A DNA stretch of 64,000 nt from Nymphaea colorata (lineage: Eukaryota; Streptophyta; Magnoliopsida; Nymphaeales; Nymphaeaceae), in NCBI RefSeq assembly GCF_008831285.2, contig NC_037468.1, positions 102,001 through 166,000 of the forward strand. Direction: 5' to 3'. The notes under the pieces are model-generated. The model did no database searches. It saw only the letters and a program-made list of their open reading frames with translations, and was not told the DNA's origin. Below, one piece after another: positions 21,956-34,589 of this stretch. The first letter of the stretch is position 1. Each line of letters starts with the position of its first letter. A program made the translations under genes and the position numbers.

Positions 21956-24500
21956 CGGCATACAATTCAATTTGTGATATGGTCAGCACTTGTCAGGATT
22001 TGTCTGACCTGAATCAGTGACCTTATGGAAAGGTCAGGACTCATTTCTTGAAAGGTGAGGACTTGATTGAAAGGTCAAGACTCATTTGTATGTCATCAGT
22101 ACTCACCTTATCAAAAAGGTCAAGACTGTCTTTCAAAGTCAGGACTGACCTTACCAAAAAGATCAAGACTATCTTGAAAGATCAGGACTGATTCTTCTGG
22201 TCAAGACTGTATTTCACAGTCAGGACTGACCTTATCAAAAAGGTCAAGACTGTATTTCACAGTCAGGACTAACCTTACCAAAAAGGTCAAGACTGTCTTG
22301 AAAGGTCAGGACTGATTCTTCTGGAAAGGTCAAGACTGTCTTGAAAGGTCAGGACTGATTATGGAAGGACAGGACCAATTGCAATTGTATGCCATTAGTA
22401 CTCACCTGACCATACAAGACTCATTTGTATGTCATCAGTACTCACCTTATCAAAAAGGTCAATACTGTATTTCACAGTCAGGACTGACCTTACCAAAAAG
22501 ATCAAGACTATCTTGAAAGATCAGGACTGATTCTTCTGGTCAATACTGTATTTCACAGTCAGGACTGACCTTACCAAAAAGATCAAGACTGTCTTGAAAG
22601 GTCAGGACTGATTCTTCTGGAAAGGTCAAGACTGTCTTGAAAGGTCAGGACTCATTCTTCTTGAAAGGTCAGGACTGATTATGGAAGGACAGGACCAATT
22701 GCAATTGTATGCCATTAGTACTCACCTTATCAAAAAGGTCAAGACTGTATTTCACAGTCAGGACTGACCTTACCAAAAAGGTCAAGACTGTCTTGAAAGG
22801 TCAGGACTGATTCTTCTGGAAAGGTCAAGACTCTGAAAGGTCAGGACTAATGAGAATGATTGAGGAATGACCATCAAGACTCATTTGTATGTCATCAGTA
22901 CTCACCTTATCAAAAAGGTCAAGACTGTCTTTCAAAGTCAGGACTAACCTTACCAAAAAGATCAAGACTATCTTGAAAGATCAGGACTGATTCTTATTGA
23001 AAGGTCAATACTGTATTTCACAGTCAGGACTGACCTTACCAAAAAGATCAAGACTGTCTTGAAAGGTCAGGACTGATTCTTCTTGAAAGGTGAAGACTGT
23101 TTTGAAAGGTCAAGACTCATTTGTATGTCATCAGTACTCACCTTATCAAAAAGGTCAAGACTGTCTTTCAAAGTCAGGACTAACCTTACCAAAAAGATCA
23201 AGACTATCTGATCAGGACTGATTCTTCTGGTCAAGACTGTATTTCACAGTCAGGACTGACCTTACCAAAAAGGTCAAGACTGTCTTGAAAGGTCAGGACT
23301 GATTTTTCTTGAAAGGTCAAGACTGTCTTGAAATCAGTACTGACCTTACCAAAAAGGTCAAGACTGTCTTGAAAGGTCAGGACTCATTCTTCTTGAAAGG
23401 TCAGGACTGTCTGGAAAGGTCAAGACTCATTTGTATGTCATCAGTACTCACCTTATCAAAAAGGTCAAGACTGTCTTTCAAAGTCAGGACTAACCTTACC
23501 AAAAAGATCAAGACTATCTGATCAGGACTGATTCTTCTGGTCAAGACTGTCTTTCACAGTCAGGACTGACCTTACCAAAAAGGTCAAGACTGTCTTGAAA
23601 GGTCAGGACTTTTGATGGAAGGACAGGACCAATTGCAATTGTATGCCATTAGTACTCACCTGACCAAAAATGGAAAGGTCAAGACTGTCTTGAAATCAGT
23701 ACTGACCTTATCAAAAAGGTCAAGACTGTCTTTCAAAGTCAGGACTAACCTTACCAAAAAGATCAAGACTATCTGATCAGGACTGATTCTTCTGGTCAAT
23801 ACTGTCTTTCAAGGTCAGGACTGACCTTACCAAAAAGGTCAAGACTGTCTTGAAAGGTCAGGACTGATTCTTCTGGAAAGGTCAAGACTGTCTTGAAAGG
23901 TCAGGACTCATTCTTCTTGAAAGGTCAGGACTCCTTATGGAAGGACAGGACCCTTTTGAAAGGTCAGGACTCATGACAATTGTATGCCATTAGTACTCAC
24001 TTGACAAACAAATGCCATTAGTACTCACTTGACAAACAAATGCCATTAGTACTCACTTGACAAACAAATGCCATTAGTACTCACTTGACAAACAAATGCC
24101 ATTAGTACTCACTTGACAAACAAATGCCATTAGTACTCACTGTGCAAACAAATGCCATTAGTACTTTCCATATGCCATTAGTACTCACTGTACAAACAAA
24201 TGTCATTAGCCATACCAAAATCCATCCAAATTGGTTGATGGATAATGGCATCTCCTTTTTTTGATGGATAATGGCATACAATGACAATTGATCCTTTCCA
24301 TCATTTCCTTTCCATCAATTGGTCAGGGTCAACACTAATGGCATTGGTTGATGGATAATGGCATCTCCTTTTTTTGATGGATAATGGCATACAATGACAA
24401 TTGATCCTTTCCATCAACCATCAAACCTTGATGTCCTGAAACAACCAAAAGCTTTTCATAAGCACATCCTTCAAATGTGTGCTGACCTTTACCTTTCAAT

Positions 24501-24625
24501 TGCACAAAGCACGCACTCGCAACTTCAAATTGCTGAAGCTGATGAAGTGATTCAGGTCAGAGCAAAGCCCTCTTGTTCAGAGTGCTTTGTGGGCTTTGCT
24601 CGTCAAAATGACGTGACGTTCAGTG
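24501..24625. repeat. R3 border element, right end of array C
   Basis: Has CTCGCAACTTCAAATTGCT, GAGCAAAGCCCTCTTGTTC and a reversed GGGCTTTGCTC arm, ending in TGACGTGACG at about 24617. Pairing of the inner arms would make a hairpin as in other R3 copies. Confidence 0.8.
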
Positions 24626-26554
24626 ATCGAACCGAGAGAAAGGAAGCTGAAAGTGGTGCTATGGACATCAACGTAGTTAGTGTGCCAACATGGAAGGATT
24701 GGCAGAGGGGGTAACGCTTCGCGAAAGAATCGTCGTATGCTCCGGAGGTGTAGAGCCTCCTAGGAGGCAGACTTCCTGCTAGCCATCTTGGCTTCGCTTT
24801 CGCTTCGCTCGTGAAGCAAGGTCCTGCATGTTTTGACAAGGTTGATTCGCCGCGAAACAAAAAGAAAAAAGAAAACGGACGGCCATGTTGGACTCGGACG
24901 ACGGTGCGAAGCCGCAACGCGGAGTTGACGAAGCGAAGGAAACCGGCTACGTCTATCGAAGCGGAAATCCACCGAGACATCCACTGCCATAACGTATGAC
25001 AATAGAAAAGGGAATACCGATACCTTGCTGACCGAGCTTCCCGGAACGGAAGGAAAGAACTCGCTTGACCTTCACTCGCAACTCGTTTCATTCCCCTGGC
25101 GCGTCGGTTGCTAAGCGACGGAAGGAATCCAAAAGGAGAAAGGAAACCACGTCAAATCCATCAAGTTAGAGAGGCAACGAGTTCCGTCGTTAAGCGTAAC
25201 GAGTCTACTTGAAAGAACTTCTATTTCATTAGTAGATCAAACTCTCTTTTGCTTGAAACAGAGTGATTCACCGTCGGGTATGAATCTTCTCACTCACCGG
25301 GCCGTTATCACTCACATCTCTCTCAGGGTAAAGCTGATAAAAACTGGGAAGAGCGTGAAAACTAGTCTGTCCCCTACCATTTTATTGAGGAAAAAAACAT
25401 CCATAGGTGCCGATTAGTTGTATTCACATCCCACGGTCGACGCACCCCCGCCTATGGAAGGAATCCCTAGAGAAGCATGTCCATAGCATCTCTGTTGGTT
25501 CGGGCCGGGGCGCTGTAATGAAATGGTCAAAACCATTTCCCACACTTGACTGATTTTTCACTCTAGGGAATGAAGAAGGGTAGTTAGTGAGGACAGACCC
25601 ACCCCTGGGGAAGGGGTTGGCTATTGATGGGCTTTTGATGACTGGCTATTTATCTTGATCCAATGGCTTCCGTTGCTCCTGTTCGTTACCACCTAGTACA
25701 GATGACAAATCTCCCAATCCCCCACCCCAATGAGATTCACTCGCAGTTGTTGGTGACCCATCATCTGAGCAAGCAGCACCCGTAACGGCAGATAAGGGCA
25801 CGGAACCACCACCATTAGTGGTGGTGGTGGTGGTTCTAGCAGCATAGTCAGCATAGGCATCATGGGCGGAGGCTTCAGAAACAAAGGCATTGGCATCCGA
25901 ACCAGCCCACCAGTAGCAGTTGACCCAGTGCCAGGCGATTCATATCCAACATCCGTTTATGCCTTGCATATCGAGATCAGGGCCTACCCACAGGAGAGGA
26001 GGTCACAAAGGCATAGGTTGGATTGAAGTGAGACCGTAATACGTTCTAAAGCGCGTGGCATCCGTTCAAAAGCCGGTTTTTTTCTAGATCGAAAGCCAGC
26101 ACCAACCAGAGGCAGAGGTTCAGGCAGAGAGAGCTAAAGCATAGCCATCTAGGGTGGCCATAGGCAGGGGGTCAAAGCAAATCCAAAAACATAGCCGGTC
26201 AGAGAAGCAGAGACAAGGAAAGCGTTGGTGATAGTCAACACATTTTTAAGTGGTGTTGGGATTCCAGTTCAAGTTAGGGCCCTTATTTACCAATAAGTAG
26301 TAGGTAGGAACGGATAGCAAAGTAAGTTAGATAGTCATAGCTTGTTCTAGGTCCCATTGAAGTTGACCCGAAGAGGCGAGATAAGGGCATATACAAGGGT
26401 AGAGGCACTGGTTTAACCCCCGGGCGTTTCACAACCTGCGGGGACGGATCCGGTTCCACCGCAAAGGCAGGAGTTGAAAAAACCATACTGAAAAACATGA
26501 ATACCAAAAACAGGAAAAAAACTCAGGTAGAAGCACAGCCGGGCCATACGAGAA
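24626..26554. other. Spacer, no recognised gene
   Basis: About 1.9 kb of unique sequence. A 14-bp perfect palindrome (GCCTCCTAGGAGGC) lies at 24754-24767 and a CCACCACC/GGTGGTGG hairpin at about 25805-25836. Frames of 60-160 codons on both strands are uncharacterised. The part at 25300-25620 has the texture of a plant group II intron interior, but I could not find domain V or exon sequence. Confidence 0.35.
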
Positions 26555-27930
26555 AGCGAAAGCACTCGCAAAGCGAAGCTTCAGGGACAACTTTGACTTT
26601 CAGGACATCAAGGTTTGATGGTTGATGGAAAGGATCAATTGTCATTGTATGCCATTATCCATCAAAAAAAGGAGATGCCATTATCCATCAACCAATTTGG
26701 ATGGATTTTGGTATGGCTAATGACATTTGTTTGTACAGTGAGTACTAATGGCATATGGAAAGTACTAATGGCATTTGTTTGCACAGTGAGTACTAATGGC
26801 ATTTGTTTGTCAAGTGAGTACTAATGGCATTTGTTTGTCAAGTGAGTACTAATGGCATTTGTTTGTCAAGTGAGTACTAATGGCATTTGTTTGTCAAGTG
26901 AGTACTAATGGCATTTGTTTGTCAAGTGAGTACTAATGGCATACAATTGTCATGAGTCCTGACCTTTCAAAAGGGTCCTGTCCTTCCATAATGAGTCCTG
27001 ACCTTTCAAGAAGAATGAGTCCTGACCTTTCAAGACAGTCTTGACCTTTCCATTTTTGGTCAGGTGAGTACTAATGGCATACAATTGCAATTGGTCCTGT
27101 CCTTCCATCAAAAGTCCTGACCTTTCAAGACAGTCTTGATCTTTTTGGTAAGGTCAGTCCTGACTGTGAAAGACAGTCTTGACCAGAAGAATCAGTCCTG
27201 ATCAGATAGTCTTGATCTTTTTGGTAAGGTTAGTCCTGACTTTGAAAGACAGTCTTGACCTTTTTGATAAGGTGAGTACTGATGACATACAAATGAGTCT
27301 TGTATGGTCAGGTGAGTACTAATGGCATACAATTGCAATTGGTCCTGTCCTTCCATAATCAGTCCTGACCTTTCAAGACAGTCTTGACCAGAAGAATCAG
27401 TCCTGACCTTTCAAGACAGTCTTGACCTTTTTGGTAAGGTCAGTCCTGACCTTGAAAGACAGTCTTGACCAGAAGAATCAGTCCTGATCAGATAGTCTTG
27501 ATCTTTTTGGTAAGGTTAGTCCTGACTGTGAAAGACAGTCTTGACCTTTTTGATAAGGTCAGTACTGATTTCAAGACAGTCTTGACCTTTCCATTTTTGG
27601 TCAGGTGAGTACTAATGGCATACAATTGCAATTGGTCCTGTCCTTCCATCAAAAGTCCTGACCTTTCAAGACAGTCTTGACCTTTTTGGTAAGGTCAGTC
27701 CTGACTGTGAAAGACAGTCTTGACCAGAAGAATCAGTCCTGATCAGATAGTCTTGATCTTTTTGGTAAGGTTAGTCCTGACTTTGAAAGACAGTCTTGAC
27801 CTTTTTGATAAGGTGAGTACTGATGACATACAAATGAGTCTTGATGGTCATTCCTCAATCATTCTCATTAGTCCTGACCTTTCAGAGTCTTGACCTTTCA
27901 AGACAGTCCTGACCGGAAGGTCACTGATTC
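26555..27930 (+). repeat. Repeat array D, plus-oriented arm
   Basis: Begins with R3 sequence (AGCACTCGCAAAGCGAAGC) at 26560. The first 400 bp (26620-27030) match 19200-19650 of array C nearly base for base, but with five TTTGTTTGTCAAG-type R2 units where C has three plus two TTTTGTTGTCAAG-type units. R1 modules follow to about 27930. Confidence 0.93.
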
Positions 27931-29850
27931 AGGTCAGACAAATCCTGAAAAGTACTGACTATACAACAAATTGTATGCCATTCTTGCTTCCAATATGGAA
28001 AGGAAAGGTTGCAATTGTATGCCATTAGTGTTCACACAAATGGAAAGGAAAAGGTCAGGACTAATGAGAATGATTGAGGAATGATTATGGAAGGACAGGA
28101 CCCTTTTGAAAGGTCAGGACTCTGAAAGGTCAGGACTAATGAGAATGAGTGAGGAAAAGTCAGAACTCACCTTATCAAAAAGGTCAAGACTGTCTTTCAA
28201 AGTCAGGACTAACCTGACCAAAAAGATCAAGACTGTCTTGAAAGATCAGAACTTCTTCTTCTTAAAAGGACAGGACCCTTTTGAAAGGTCAGGACTCATG
28301 ACAATTGTATGCCATTAGTACTCACTTGACAAACAAATGCCATTAGTACTCACTTGACAACAAAATGCCATTAGTACTCACTTGACAACAAAATGCCATT
28401 AGTACTCACTTGACAAACAAATGCCATTTTCCATCAACAATGAGTACTCACCTTATCAAAAAGGTTAAGACTGTCTTTAAATAAGTACTAACCTTACCAA
28501 AAAGGTCAATACTGTCTTTAAAGATCAGGACTGATTTTCCTTAAAAGGTGAGGACTGTCTGGAAAGGTCAAGACTCATTTGTATGTCATCAGTACTCACC
28601 TTATCAAAAAGGTCAAGACTGTCTTTCAAAGTCAGGACTAACCTTACCAAAAAGATCAAGACTATCTGATCAGGACTGATTCTTCTGGTCAAGACTGTCT
28701 TTCACAGTCAGGACTGACCTTACCAAAAAGGTCAAGACTGTCTTGAAAGGTCAGGACTTTTGATGGAAGGACAGGACCAATTGCAATTGTATGCCATTAG
28801 TACTCACCTGACCAAAAATGGAAAGGTCAAGACTGTCTTGAAATCAGTACTGACCTTATCAAAAAGGTCAAGACTGTCTTTCACAGTCAGGACTAACCTT
28901 ACCAAAAAGATCAAGACTATCTGATCAGGACTGATTCTTCTGGTCAAGACTGTCTTTCAAGGTCAGGACTGACCTTACCAAAAAGGTCAAGACTGTCTTG
29001 AAAGGTCAGGACTGATTCTTCTGGTCAAGACTGTCTTGAAAGGTCAGGACTGATTATGGAAGGACAGGACCAATTGCAATTGTATGCCATTAGTACTCAC
29101 CTGACCATACAAGACTCATTTGTATGTCATCAGTACTCACCTTATCAAAAAGGTCAAGACTGTCTTTCAAAGTCAGGACTAACCTGACCAAAAAGATCAA
29201 GACTATCTGATCAGGACTGATTCTTCTGGTCAAGACTGTCTTTCACAGTCAGGACTGACCTTACCAAAAAGATCAAGACTGTCTTGAAAGGTCAGGACTT
29301 TTGATGGAAGGACAGGACCAATTGCAATTGTATGCCATTAGTACTCACCTGACCAAAAATGGAAAGGTCAAGACTGTCTTGAAAGGTCAGGACTCATTCT
29401 TCTTGAAAGGTCAGGACTCATTATGGAAGGACAGGACCAATTGCAATTCAATGCCATTAGTACTCACTTGACAACAAAATGCCATTAGTACTCACTTGAC
29501 AAACAAATGCCATTAGTACTCACTTGACAAACAAATGCCATTAGTACTCACTTGACAAACAAATGCCATTAGTACTCACTGTACAAACAAATGCCATTAG
29601 TACTCACTGTACAAACAAATGCCATTAGTGCTCACCATACCAACATGTCACCATACCAAAACAATGCCATTTCCCAATGGCAATTGTATGCCTTCCATAA
29701 TTGCAATGAGATGCCATTCATGCTGACCATACAACAAATTGTATGCCTTCAAGAATTGGAATTGTATGCCATTAGTGCTGACCATACCAAGAATCTCAAT
29801 CAGCACTCTTTTAAACTTGAAGGTCATGTCACGTCAGAACAAAGCCTTCT
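27931..29850 (-). repeat. Repeat array D, minus-oriented arm
   Basis: Strand switch at about 27910-28020, through a tail (AAGGTCACTGATTCAGGTCAG) that is found inverted at 61130-61170. The remainder is R1 and R2 in reverse orientation, closing with several R2 units at 29450-29640. Confidence 0.93.
28106..28318 (+). repeat. 213-bp open module, copy 2
   Basis: Same length and stop as copy 1. An Ile codon is replaced by Ser (MRMSEEK), and the middle reads TLSKRSRLSFKV. Confidence 0.8.
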
Positions 29851-29881
29851 TTTTCATCTGAAATGAACTCATCAGAAAAGT

Positions 29882-29930
29882 GCCCACAAAGCACTCGCAA
29901 AGCATAGGGCTTTGCGAGTGCTTTGTGGGC
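29882..29930. repeat. Perfect R3 hairpin, 21-bp arms
   Basis: Arms at 29882-29902 and 29910-29930 are exact inverted copies with a 7-nt loop. Each arm contains CACAAAGCACTCGCAAAG. It sits at the right border of array D. Confidence 0.9.
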
Positions 29931-29984
29931 TTTGCTCATGACGTACCCTAAAGCACTCGCTTCGCGGAACGAGCAAAGCCTTTA

Positions 29985-30095
29985 GCAAACAAAGCGAGGC
30001 GCTATGGAAAGGCAGCCGAAGCGTTTGAGCATCTTGTGGAAAGTGGAGTGCCTTCCGCTTTGCGAGGCGCTATGGAATGGCAGCCGAAGCGTTTG
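29985..30095 (+). repeat. Direct repeat pair in spacer
   Basis: The string GAGGCGCTATGGAA, a variable base, then GGCAGCCGAAGCGTTTG occurs at about 29995-30026 and 30063-30094. Outside the pair, nothing is recognised up to trnM. Confidence 0.75.
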
Positions 30096-30463
30096 TTTGA
30101 GGTGGAAAGTGGAGTGGAGTCATCTTTCGCGGTAAGCAAAAAGTGCGTTCCGCCGATTCGATCTTCTCGTAGCTCATAGGTAGGCGGCTAGATCCATCTG
30201 AGTTACTTCATACGCATCTCCTCCACCCCCAAAGAACGACCTTCCTTCCCTATTGGTCCTCCTTTTTCCCCTCCCTCTTTCCCTTCTTCCTCTTCGTCTA
30301 TCCGGGACAGGGCAGGCAGCCCACATACATGAAGAGAAGAAGAGAGGGGTTCCTTGTCTGTCGGTCGGGCCACAAGTGGAAGCAATCGATGCTTTGGTCA
30401 TTCCGTTGACTCCTTGCTGCCAGTCCGTGCTTGCTGTCATGCTGGCAAGCGGGGTTTTCGGCT

Positions 30464-30468
<5 letters not shown>
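30096..30468. other. Spacer between array D and trnM
   Basis: No gene recognised. Both strands are open for 80-90 codons near 30180-30495, with no family signal. Confidence 0.4.
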
Positions 30469-30514
<46 letters not shown>

Positions 30515-30541
30515 ATACTCTAACCGCTGAGTCAAGTAGGT
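30469..30541 (-). tRNA. trnM-CAU: tRNA-Met (CAU), plastid-type elongator
   Basis: A 73-nt minus-strand cloverleaf. The acceptor arm pairs ACCTACT with AGTAGGT, followed by discriminator A. The anticodon arm is TCGCT-TTCATAC-GGCGA, with CAT as anticodon. The T arm carries GGTTCAAATCC. The sequence is essentially that of the chloroplast elongator trnM, which angiosperm mitochondria acquired and use in translation. It lacks the encoded CCA, as expected. It lies alone between spacer and an R3 border. Confidence 0.93.
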
Positions 30542-30619
30542 CGAGTCAAGTCAAAGAAAAGAGACCAACGTTGCTCTAAGAGAAAGCCAACCAAAGCGCA
30601 ACCGGAGTTCTCGGCCTAT

Positions 30620-30790
30620 GAATGACACTCGCAACGTCGAAATTGCTTAAGGGAAAAGCGAAGAATGACGTCAGGGAACTCGCAACTTTCAAAGGCGTCA
30701 GGGCTTTGCACAAAGCACTCGCAAAGCGTAGGGCTTTGCACAAAGCACTCGCAACTTTGAATGCTGAAAGAAGGGATCAAGGTTTGACGG
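30620..30790. repeat. R3 border, left of array E
   Basis: Multiple CACTCGCAA and GGGCTTTGC units, including two consecutive CACAAAGCACTCGCAA strings near 30710-30750. Confidence 0.8.
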
Positions 30791-31745
30791 ATTGATGGAA
30801 AGGTCAGGACTAATGGCATTTGTTTGTACAGTGAGTACTAATGGCATTTGTTTGTCAAGTGAGTACTAATGGCATTTGTTTGTACAGTGAGTACTAATGG
30901 CATACAATTGCAATGAGTCTTCATCTTTCAAGAAGAATCAGTCCTGACCTTTCAAGACAGTCTTAACCTTTCCATTTTTGGTCAGGTGAGTACTAATGGC
31001 ATACAATTGCAATTGGTCCTGTCCTTCCATCAAAAGTCCTGACCTTTCAAGACAGTCTTGACCTTTTTGGTCAGGTTAGTCCTGACTGTGAAAGACAGTC
31101 TTGACCTTTTTGATAAGGTCAGTCCTGACTGTGAAATACAGTCTTGACCAGAAGAATCAGTCCTGATCTTTCAAGATAGTCTTGATCTTTTTGGTAAGGT
31201 CAGTCCTGACTTTGAAAGACAGTCTTGACCTTTTTGATAAGGTGAGTACTGATGACATACAAATGAGTCTTGTATGGTCAGGTGAGTCCTGACCTGTTTG
31301 GTATGGTGAGTACTGATGACATACAAATGAGTCTTGACCGACTCACCTGTTTTGGTATGGTGAGTACTCATGTTGGTATGGTGAGCACTAATGGCATTTG
31401 TTTGTCAAGTGAGTACTAATGGCATTTGTTTGTCAAGTGAGTACTAATGGCATACAATTGTCATGAGTCCTGACCTTTCAAAAGGGTCCTGTCCTTTTAA
31501 GAAGAAGAAGTTCTGATCTTTCAAGACAGTCTTGATCTTTTTGGTAAGGTTAGTCCTGACTTTGAAAGACAGTCTTGACCTTTTTGATAAGGTGAGTTCT
31601 GACTTTTCCTCAATCATTCTCATTAGTCCTGACCTTTCAGAGTCCTGACCTTTCAAGAGAGTCCTTCCATAATTGTGCAATTCTTGAAGGCATACAATTG
31701 CCATTAGTGCTCCCAATGGCAATTGTATGCCATTAGTGTTTCCAC
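30791..31745 (+). repeat. Repeat array E
   Basis: Plus-oriented R2 then R1. The stretch 30880-31145 matches 4905-5170 of array A and 59165-59450, including the uncommon GTCTTAACC variant, so these share a recent common source. The reversed 213-bp module occupies the right half. Confidence 0.92.
31444..31656 (-). repeat. 213-bp open module, copy 3
   Basis: The frame here is extended upstream to 116 codons because the usual flanking stop is lost near 31660; the common 70 codons are unchanged (TLSKRSRLSFKV form). Confidence 0.8.
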
Positions 31746-31900
31746 AAATCATAAGCACACTCGCTTCGCTTTGGCTTTCCAATGTCACGAGCAAAGCAAA
31801 TCAGATTGACACTCGCAACTTTGAATGACATGTACGCTGACCTTGACTTTGAAATTGGCTCGTGACGTGACATGACGTGACGTTGGCTCGCGAGTAGACT
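31746..31900. repeat. R3 border, right of array E
   Basis: CACTCGCTTCGCTTTGG, GTACGCTGACCTTGACTTTG, and a run of overlapping GTGACGTGAC/ATGACGTGACG at 31860-31885. Confidence 0.8.
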
Positions 31901-33023
31901 AGACTGCGAGCGTAGAGTGTAGACTCTGCCTCAAAGAGCAAAGCGAAGCGAGATTTGATGCGAGCAAACTCCTGTTACGTCTGTACGAAAGCCTCAAACT
32001 ACTAACTATTAACCATAGAAGTGTGACACCTTTCGTAATGGAATGGAAAGCCTACAAACACCATAGTCAAGTGAAACCTTTCTTTCCGCCTCCCGTTTTT
32101 TATGTTCTTTTATGACGTTTTCTTAGTTTCTATCTGTGACGCCGGCTGTCGATGGGAAGGCCTACGACGAGGATCTTCCAGAGTGGACTACGCGAGCTTC
32201 TTTCTGCGAGCTTCTGCTACGCGAGCCTACAACTCTTGCTACGACGCCTACTGCGTGCTATGCAAGCTGTAACTGTGAGCAGGATACAACGTCCATACGT
32301 CAGGTACATGTGCTATGTCGAAAGCTACATAAACAAAACTACAACACCAGTCAGCTACGTCAACACTTGGAGTTGCGTTCTTCATCGGCCGGCATAGATT
32401 CATAGATGAAGCGAGACGTCATCCGATGGAGCCATGAGCAAGCCTTTATCCGAAAATGTACCTGTCACTCACTATTTCGATTTTTGCTTTTGCTTGCCTT
32501 TCTCCTATGTATGATAAAGTCAGACCAACGTCGACTAGCAGGGTGCTTATACTTGCTTACTTTTCTTTCTCCCCCCACGTTGCTTGCTGAGATTGGACTC
32601 GTTTCTATCTATCGCACTATAAACAATCCTCCGTTTTTAGTGCTTAATCGCCCCGTGTCCTTCTTCTTAGTTCATTAAGTGAAGTGAGTCCTTCTTACTC
32701 GGTGGGGCGGGCACCTGTTCCTATGTTTGTTTACTCTACCTACTCGTGCTTTCTGTCTTTTGAGGCTGCTGCTTGAATTGCGTGCATCTCCCTGCTAGGC
32801 TTGCGTAGCAGTAGGACGACTCGTGTAGAAGAATTTGCATCACTCGCAGTTCAAGCTTGCTCCGCACAGACTACACATGTGGAGGCTCGCTCCGCGTAGG
32901 CTGCACTCGTAGTTCCGAAAGGGTAGGCGTCACTCGCAGGAAGGCTACACTCGCTATAGGCTGGCTACACTCGCTGCTAGGCTTTGTGCTTGGTCAAAAA
33001 AGCAGCGAGCCCTTGAATCAAAT
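31901..33023. other. Spacer before trnN
   Basis: Rich in short GCGAG/CTCGC words that recur irregularly (for example near 32870-32970), possibly decayed R3. A 90-codon frame at 32406-32678 has hydrophobic stretches but no recognisable family. Confidence 0.35.
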
Positions 33024-33095
33024 CTCCCCAAGTAGGATTTGAACCTACGACCAGTCAGTTAACAGCCGACCGCTCTACCACTGAGCTACTGAGGA
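33024..33095 (-). tRNA. trnN-GUU: tRNA-Asn (GUU), plastid-type
   Basis: A 72-nt minus-strand cloverleaf. The acceptor pairs TCCTCAG with TTGGGGA, including G-U pairs, and has discriminator G. The D arm is AGCTCAGTGGTAGAGC. The anticodon arm GTCGG-CTGTTAA-CTGAC presents GTT. The T arm contains GGTTCGAATCC. It matches chloroplast trnN, the form used by angiosperm mitochondria. No intron; no encoded CCA. Confidence 0.95.
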
Positions 33096-34589
33096 AGAAC
33101 TCCTCTATCTCATATACGTATTAACGAGTCGAGTCTCTTATCTACGTATTAACCACTTTTTTCAGGAACCGAGAGAAAAGAAAGAAGAGTAACGGGAGAG
33201 AGCAGAGCGGGGAGAGTCTCTCTTTATAGACGTATCAACTTGACTTCCAGCACGCTCCGGGGAAGAAGAATGGCGAAGAAGAGGTGGGGAAAGACATTAG
33301 ATCTACTGACTCGAGTCTATCAACCCAACTCCAAGCGAGGGTCGTAGTTTTCTTCTCATTCTGACCCTACAAGACTAGCGGAAAGAGGAAGGAAAGCCAC
33401 CCACTGCACCAAACCATCAAAGAGAGAAATTCTCTGAGGATCGACGATTGGAGTTCGGTGAGGCCGGCATGAAACTAGCAACTCTAAAGAAAGCAGCCTG
33501 AGACATACGGTTACTAGGCAACTTCTTCTTTCCCCGTCTCTCGCTCACTCCCATATTAACGTGCAAGCAACTTGGAACCATCATTACCCTCGTTGACTAT
33601 TTCACCCCCTTCCTTCCCCTTTCTCGCTTTTGAAAGAGTTCTTCTTACTCCAATGATGAAATGAAGACTGACTTGATTAGGAAACGCAGGATCCAGAGCT
33701 ACTAGCCAGAAGCCTCTTTCCTTCTACGCCTACAGCTAGTTGTGCATACGTATATAATGGACTCGAGCCCCTCCCACCCCACCTTTTTTATCGATCGATA
33801 TCAAACCCTACCTCTTTCCCATCTAGTGGTCGTCGGATTTGCCCACCATAGGTGAAGAAAGAAATGCCTCTTGCTCGTGTCTATCGCACCAGCGAACCCA
33901 ATTCATTCTACACGGTCCAGTCCGAATGAACTTCACGGAAGCAGGAATTCCTGGACCACGAGAAAGCACCGACTATAGAGCATGCAGCAGGTGGCTGACC
34001 TTGTCACATTTCTTTATCAATTCAACATTCAACCAACAAGGTAGCTGACCCAATCGCACAATGGAATTTCTGTGGTCTTGCCCCAACGAGTGGCGGCGGA
34101 GGAAGCAGAAGCATGAAAAGGATGTGGATATGGATTCCGCACTTCCAAGTCGAGATCAATCTATTCATCTATCTACTTTTCTTCTTCCGGCCGATGAAGA
34201 AGGAGCTAGGATAGAGATGTGCCCAGCACGAACAGCTCCCCCAAAAAAGAAGTTCTACCCATTTTTGGGAGTCGGAGGGCCTGAAAGACACCTTCATTTG
34301 TCGATTGATCGTTACCAATAGCAACAGGAACGAAGCCCTGGGGAATGATCGATGCGCCATTTCGAAACCTTGGAACAAGATCGTTTCGCTTCGCAAAGCT
34401 AGGGCTTTCATCGAGCTGGCCCGGCGAACTTTGAGCGTCTTATGCCCTGGCGCAGGGCAGGGCGCCTTGTGCGTGTGCTTCAGAAGTCGTTCGTTCGTTG
34501 GCGCGTAGCCAAAATCTCTAGCCTCATTGAGGCAGAAGTAGGTAGGGGCCTTTTCTTGCTAATTGAAAAAAGGGCTAGGCCAACGTCAA
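33096..34589. other. Spacer upstream of trnN
   Basis: No gene recognised in about 1.5 kb. Near 33110-33160 TACGTATTAAC occurs twice (ATACGTATTAACGAG and CTACGTATTAACCAC), which may be leader or promoter-proximal sequence for trnN, but I cannot show that. Several 60-98 codon frames at 33839-34738 are uncharacterised. Confidence 0.35.

Larger units (their letters stand above)
20856..24500 (-). repeat. Repeat array C, minus-oriented arm
   Basis: The same units as the plus arm but reversed (AAGGTCAGGACT, ATGCCATTAGTACTCAC), so C as a whole is a large imperfect inverted repeat. The segment at 23950-24310 mirrors 19195-19560. The TGGATAATGGCAT pair occurs twice in succession (24236-24310 and 24345-24420). 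It is interrupted by an R3-rich patch at 21690-21955. Confidence 0.93.

Noticed and set aside
24811-25002. Pair of overlapping frames in the spacer after array C
   Set aside because: They face opposite ways over the same bases and resemble no family.
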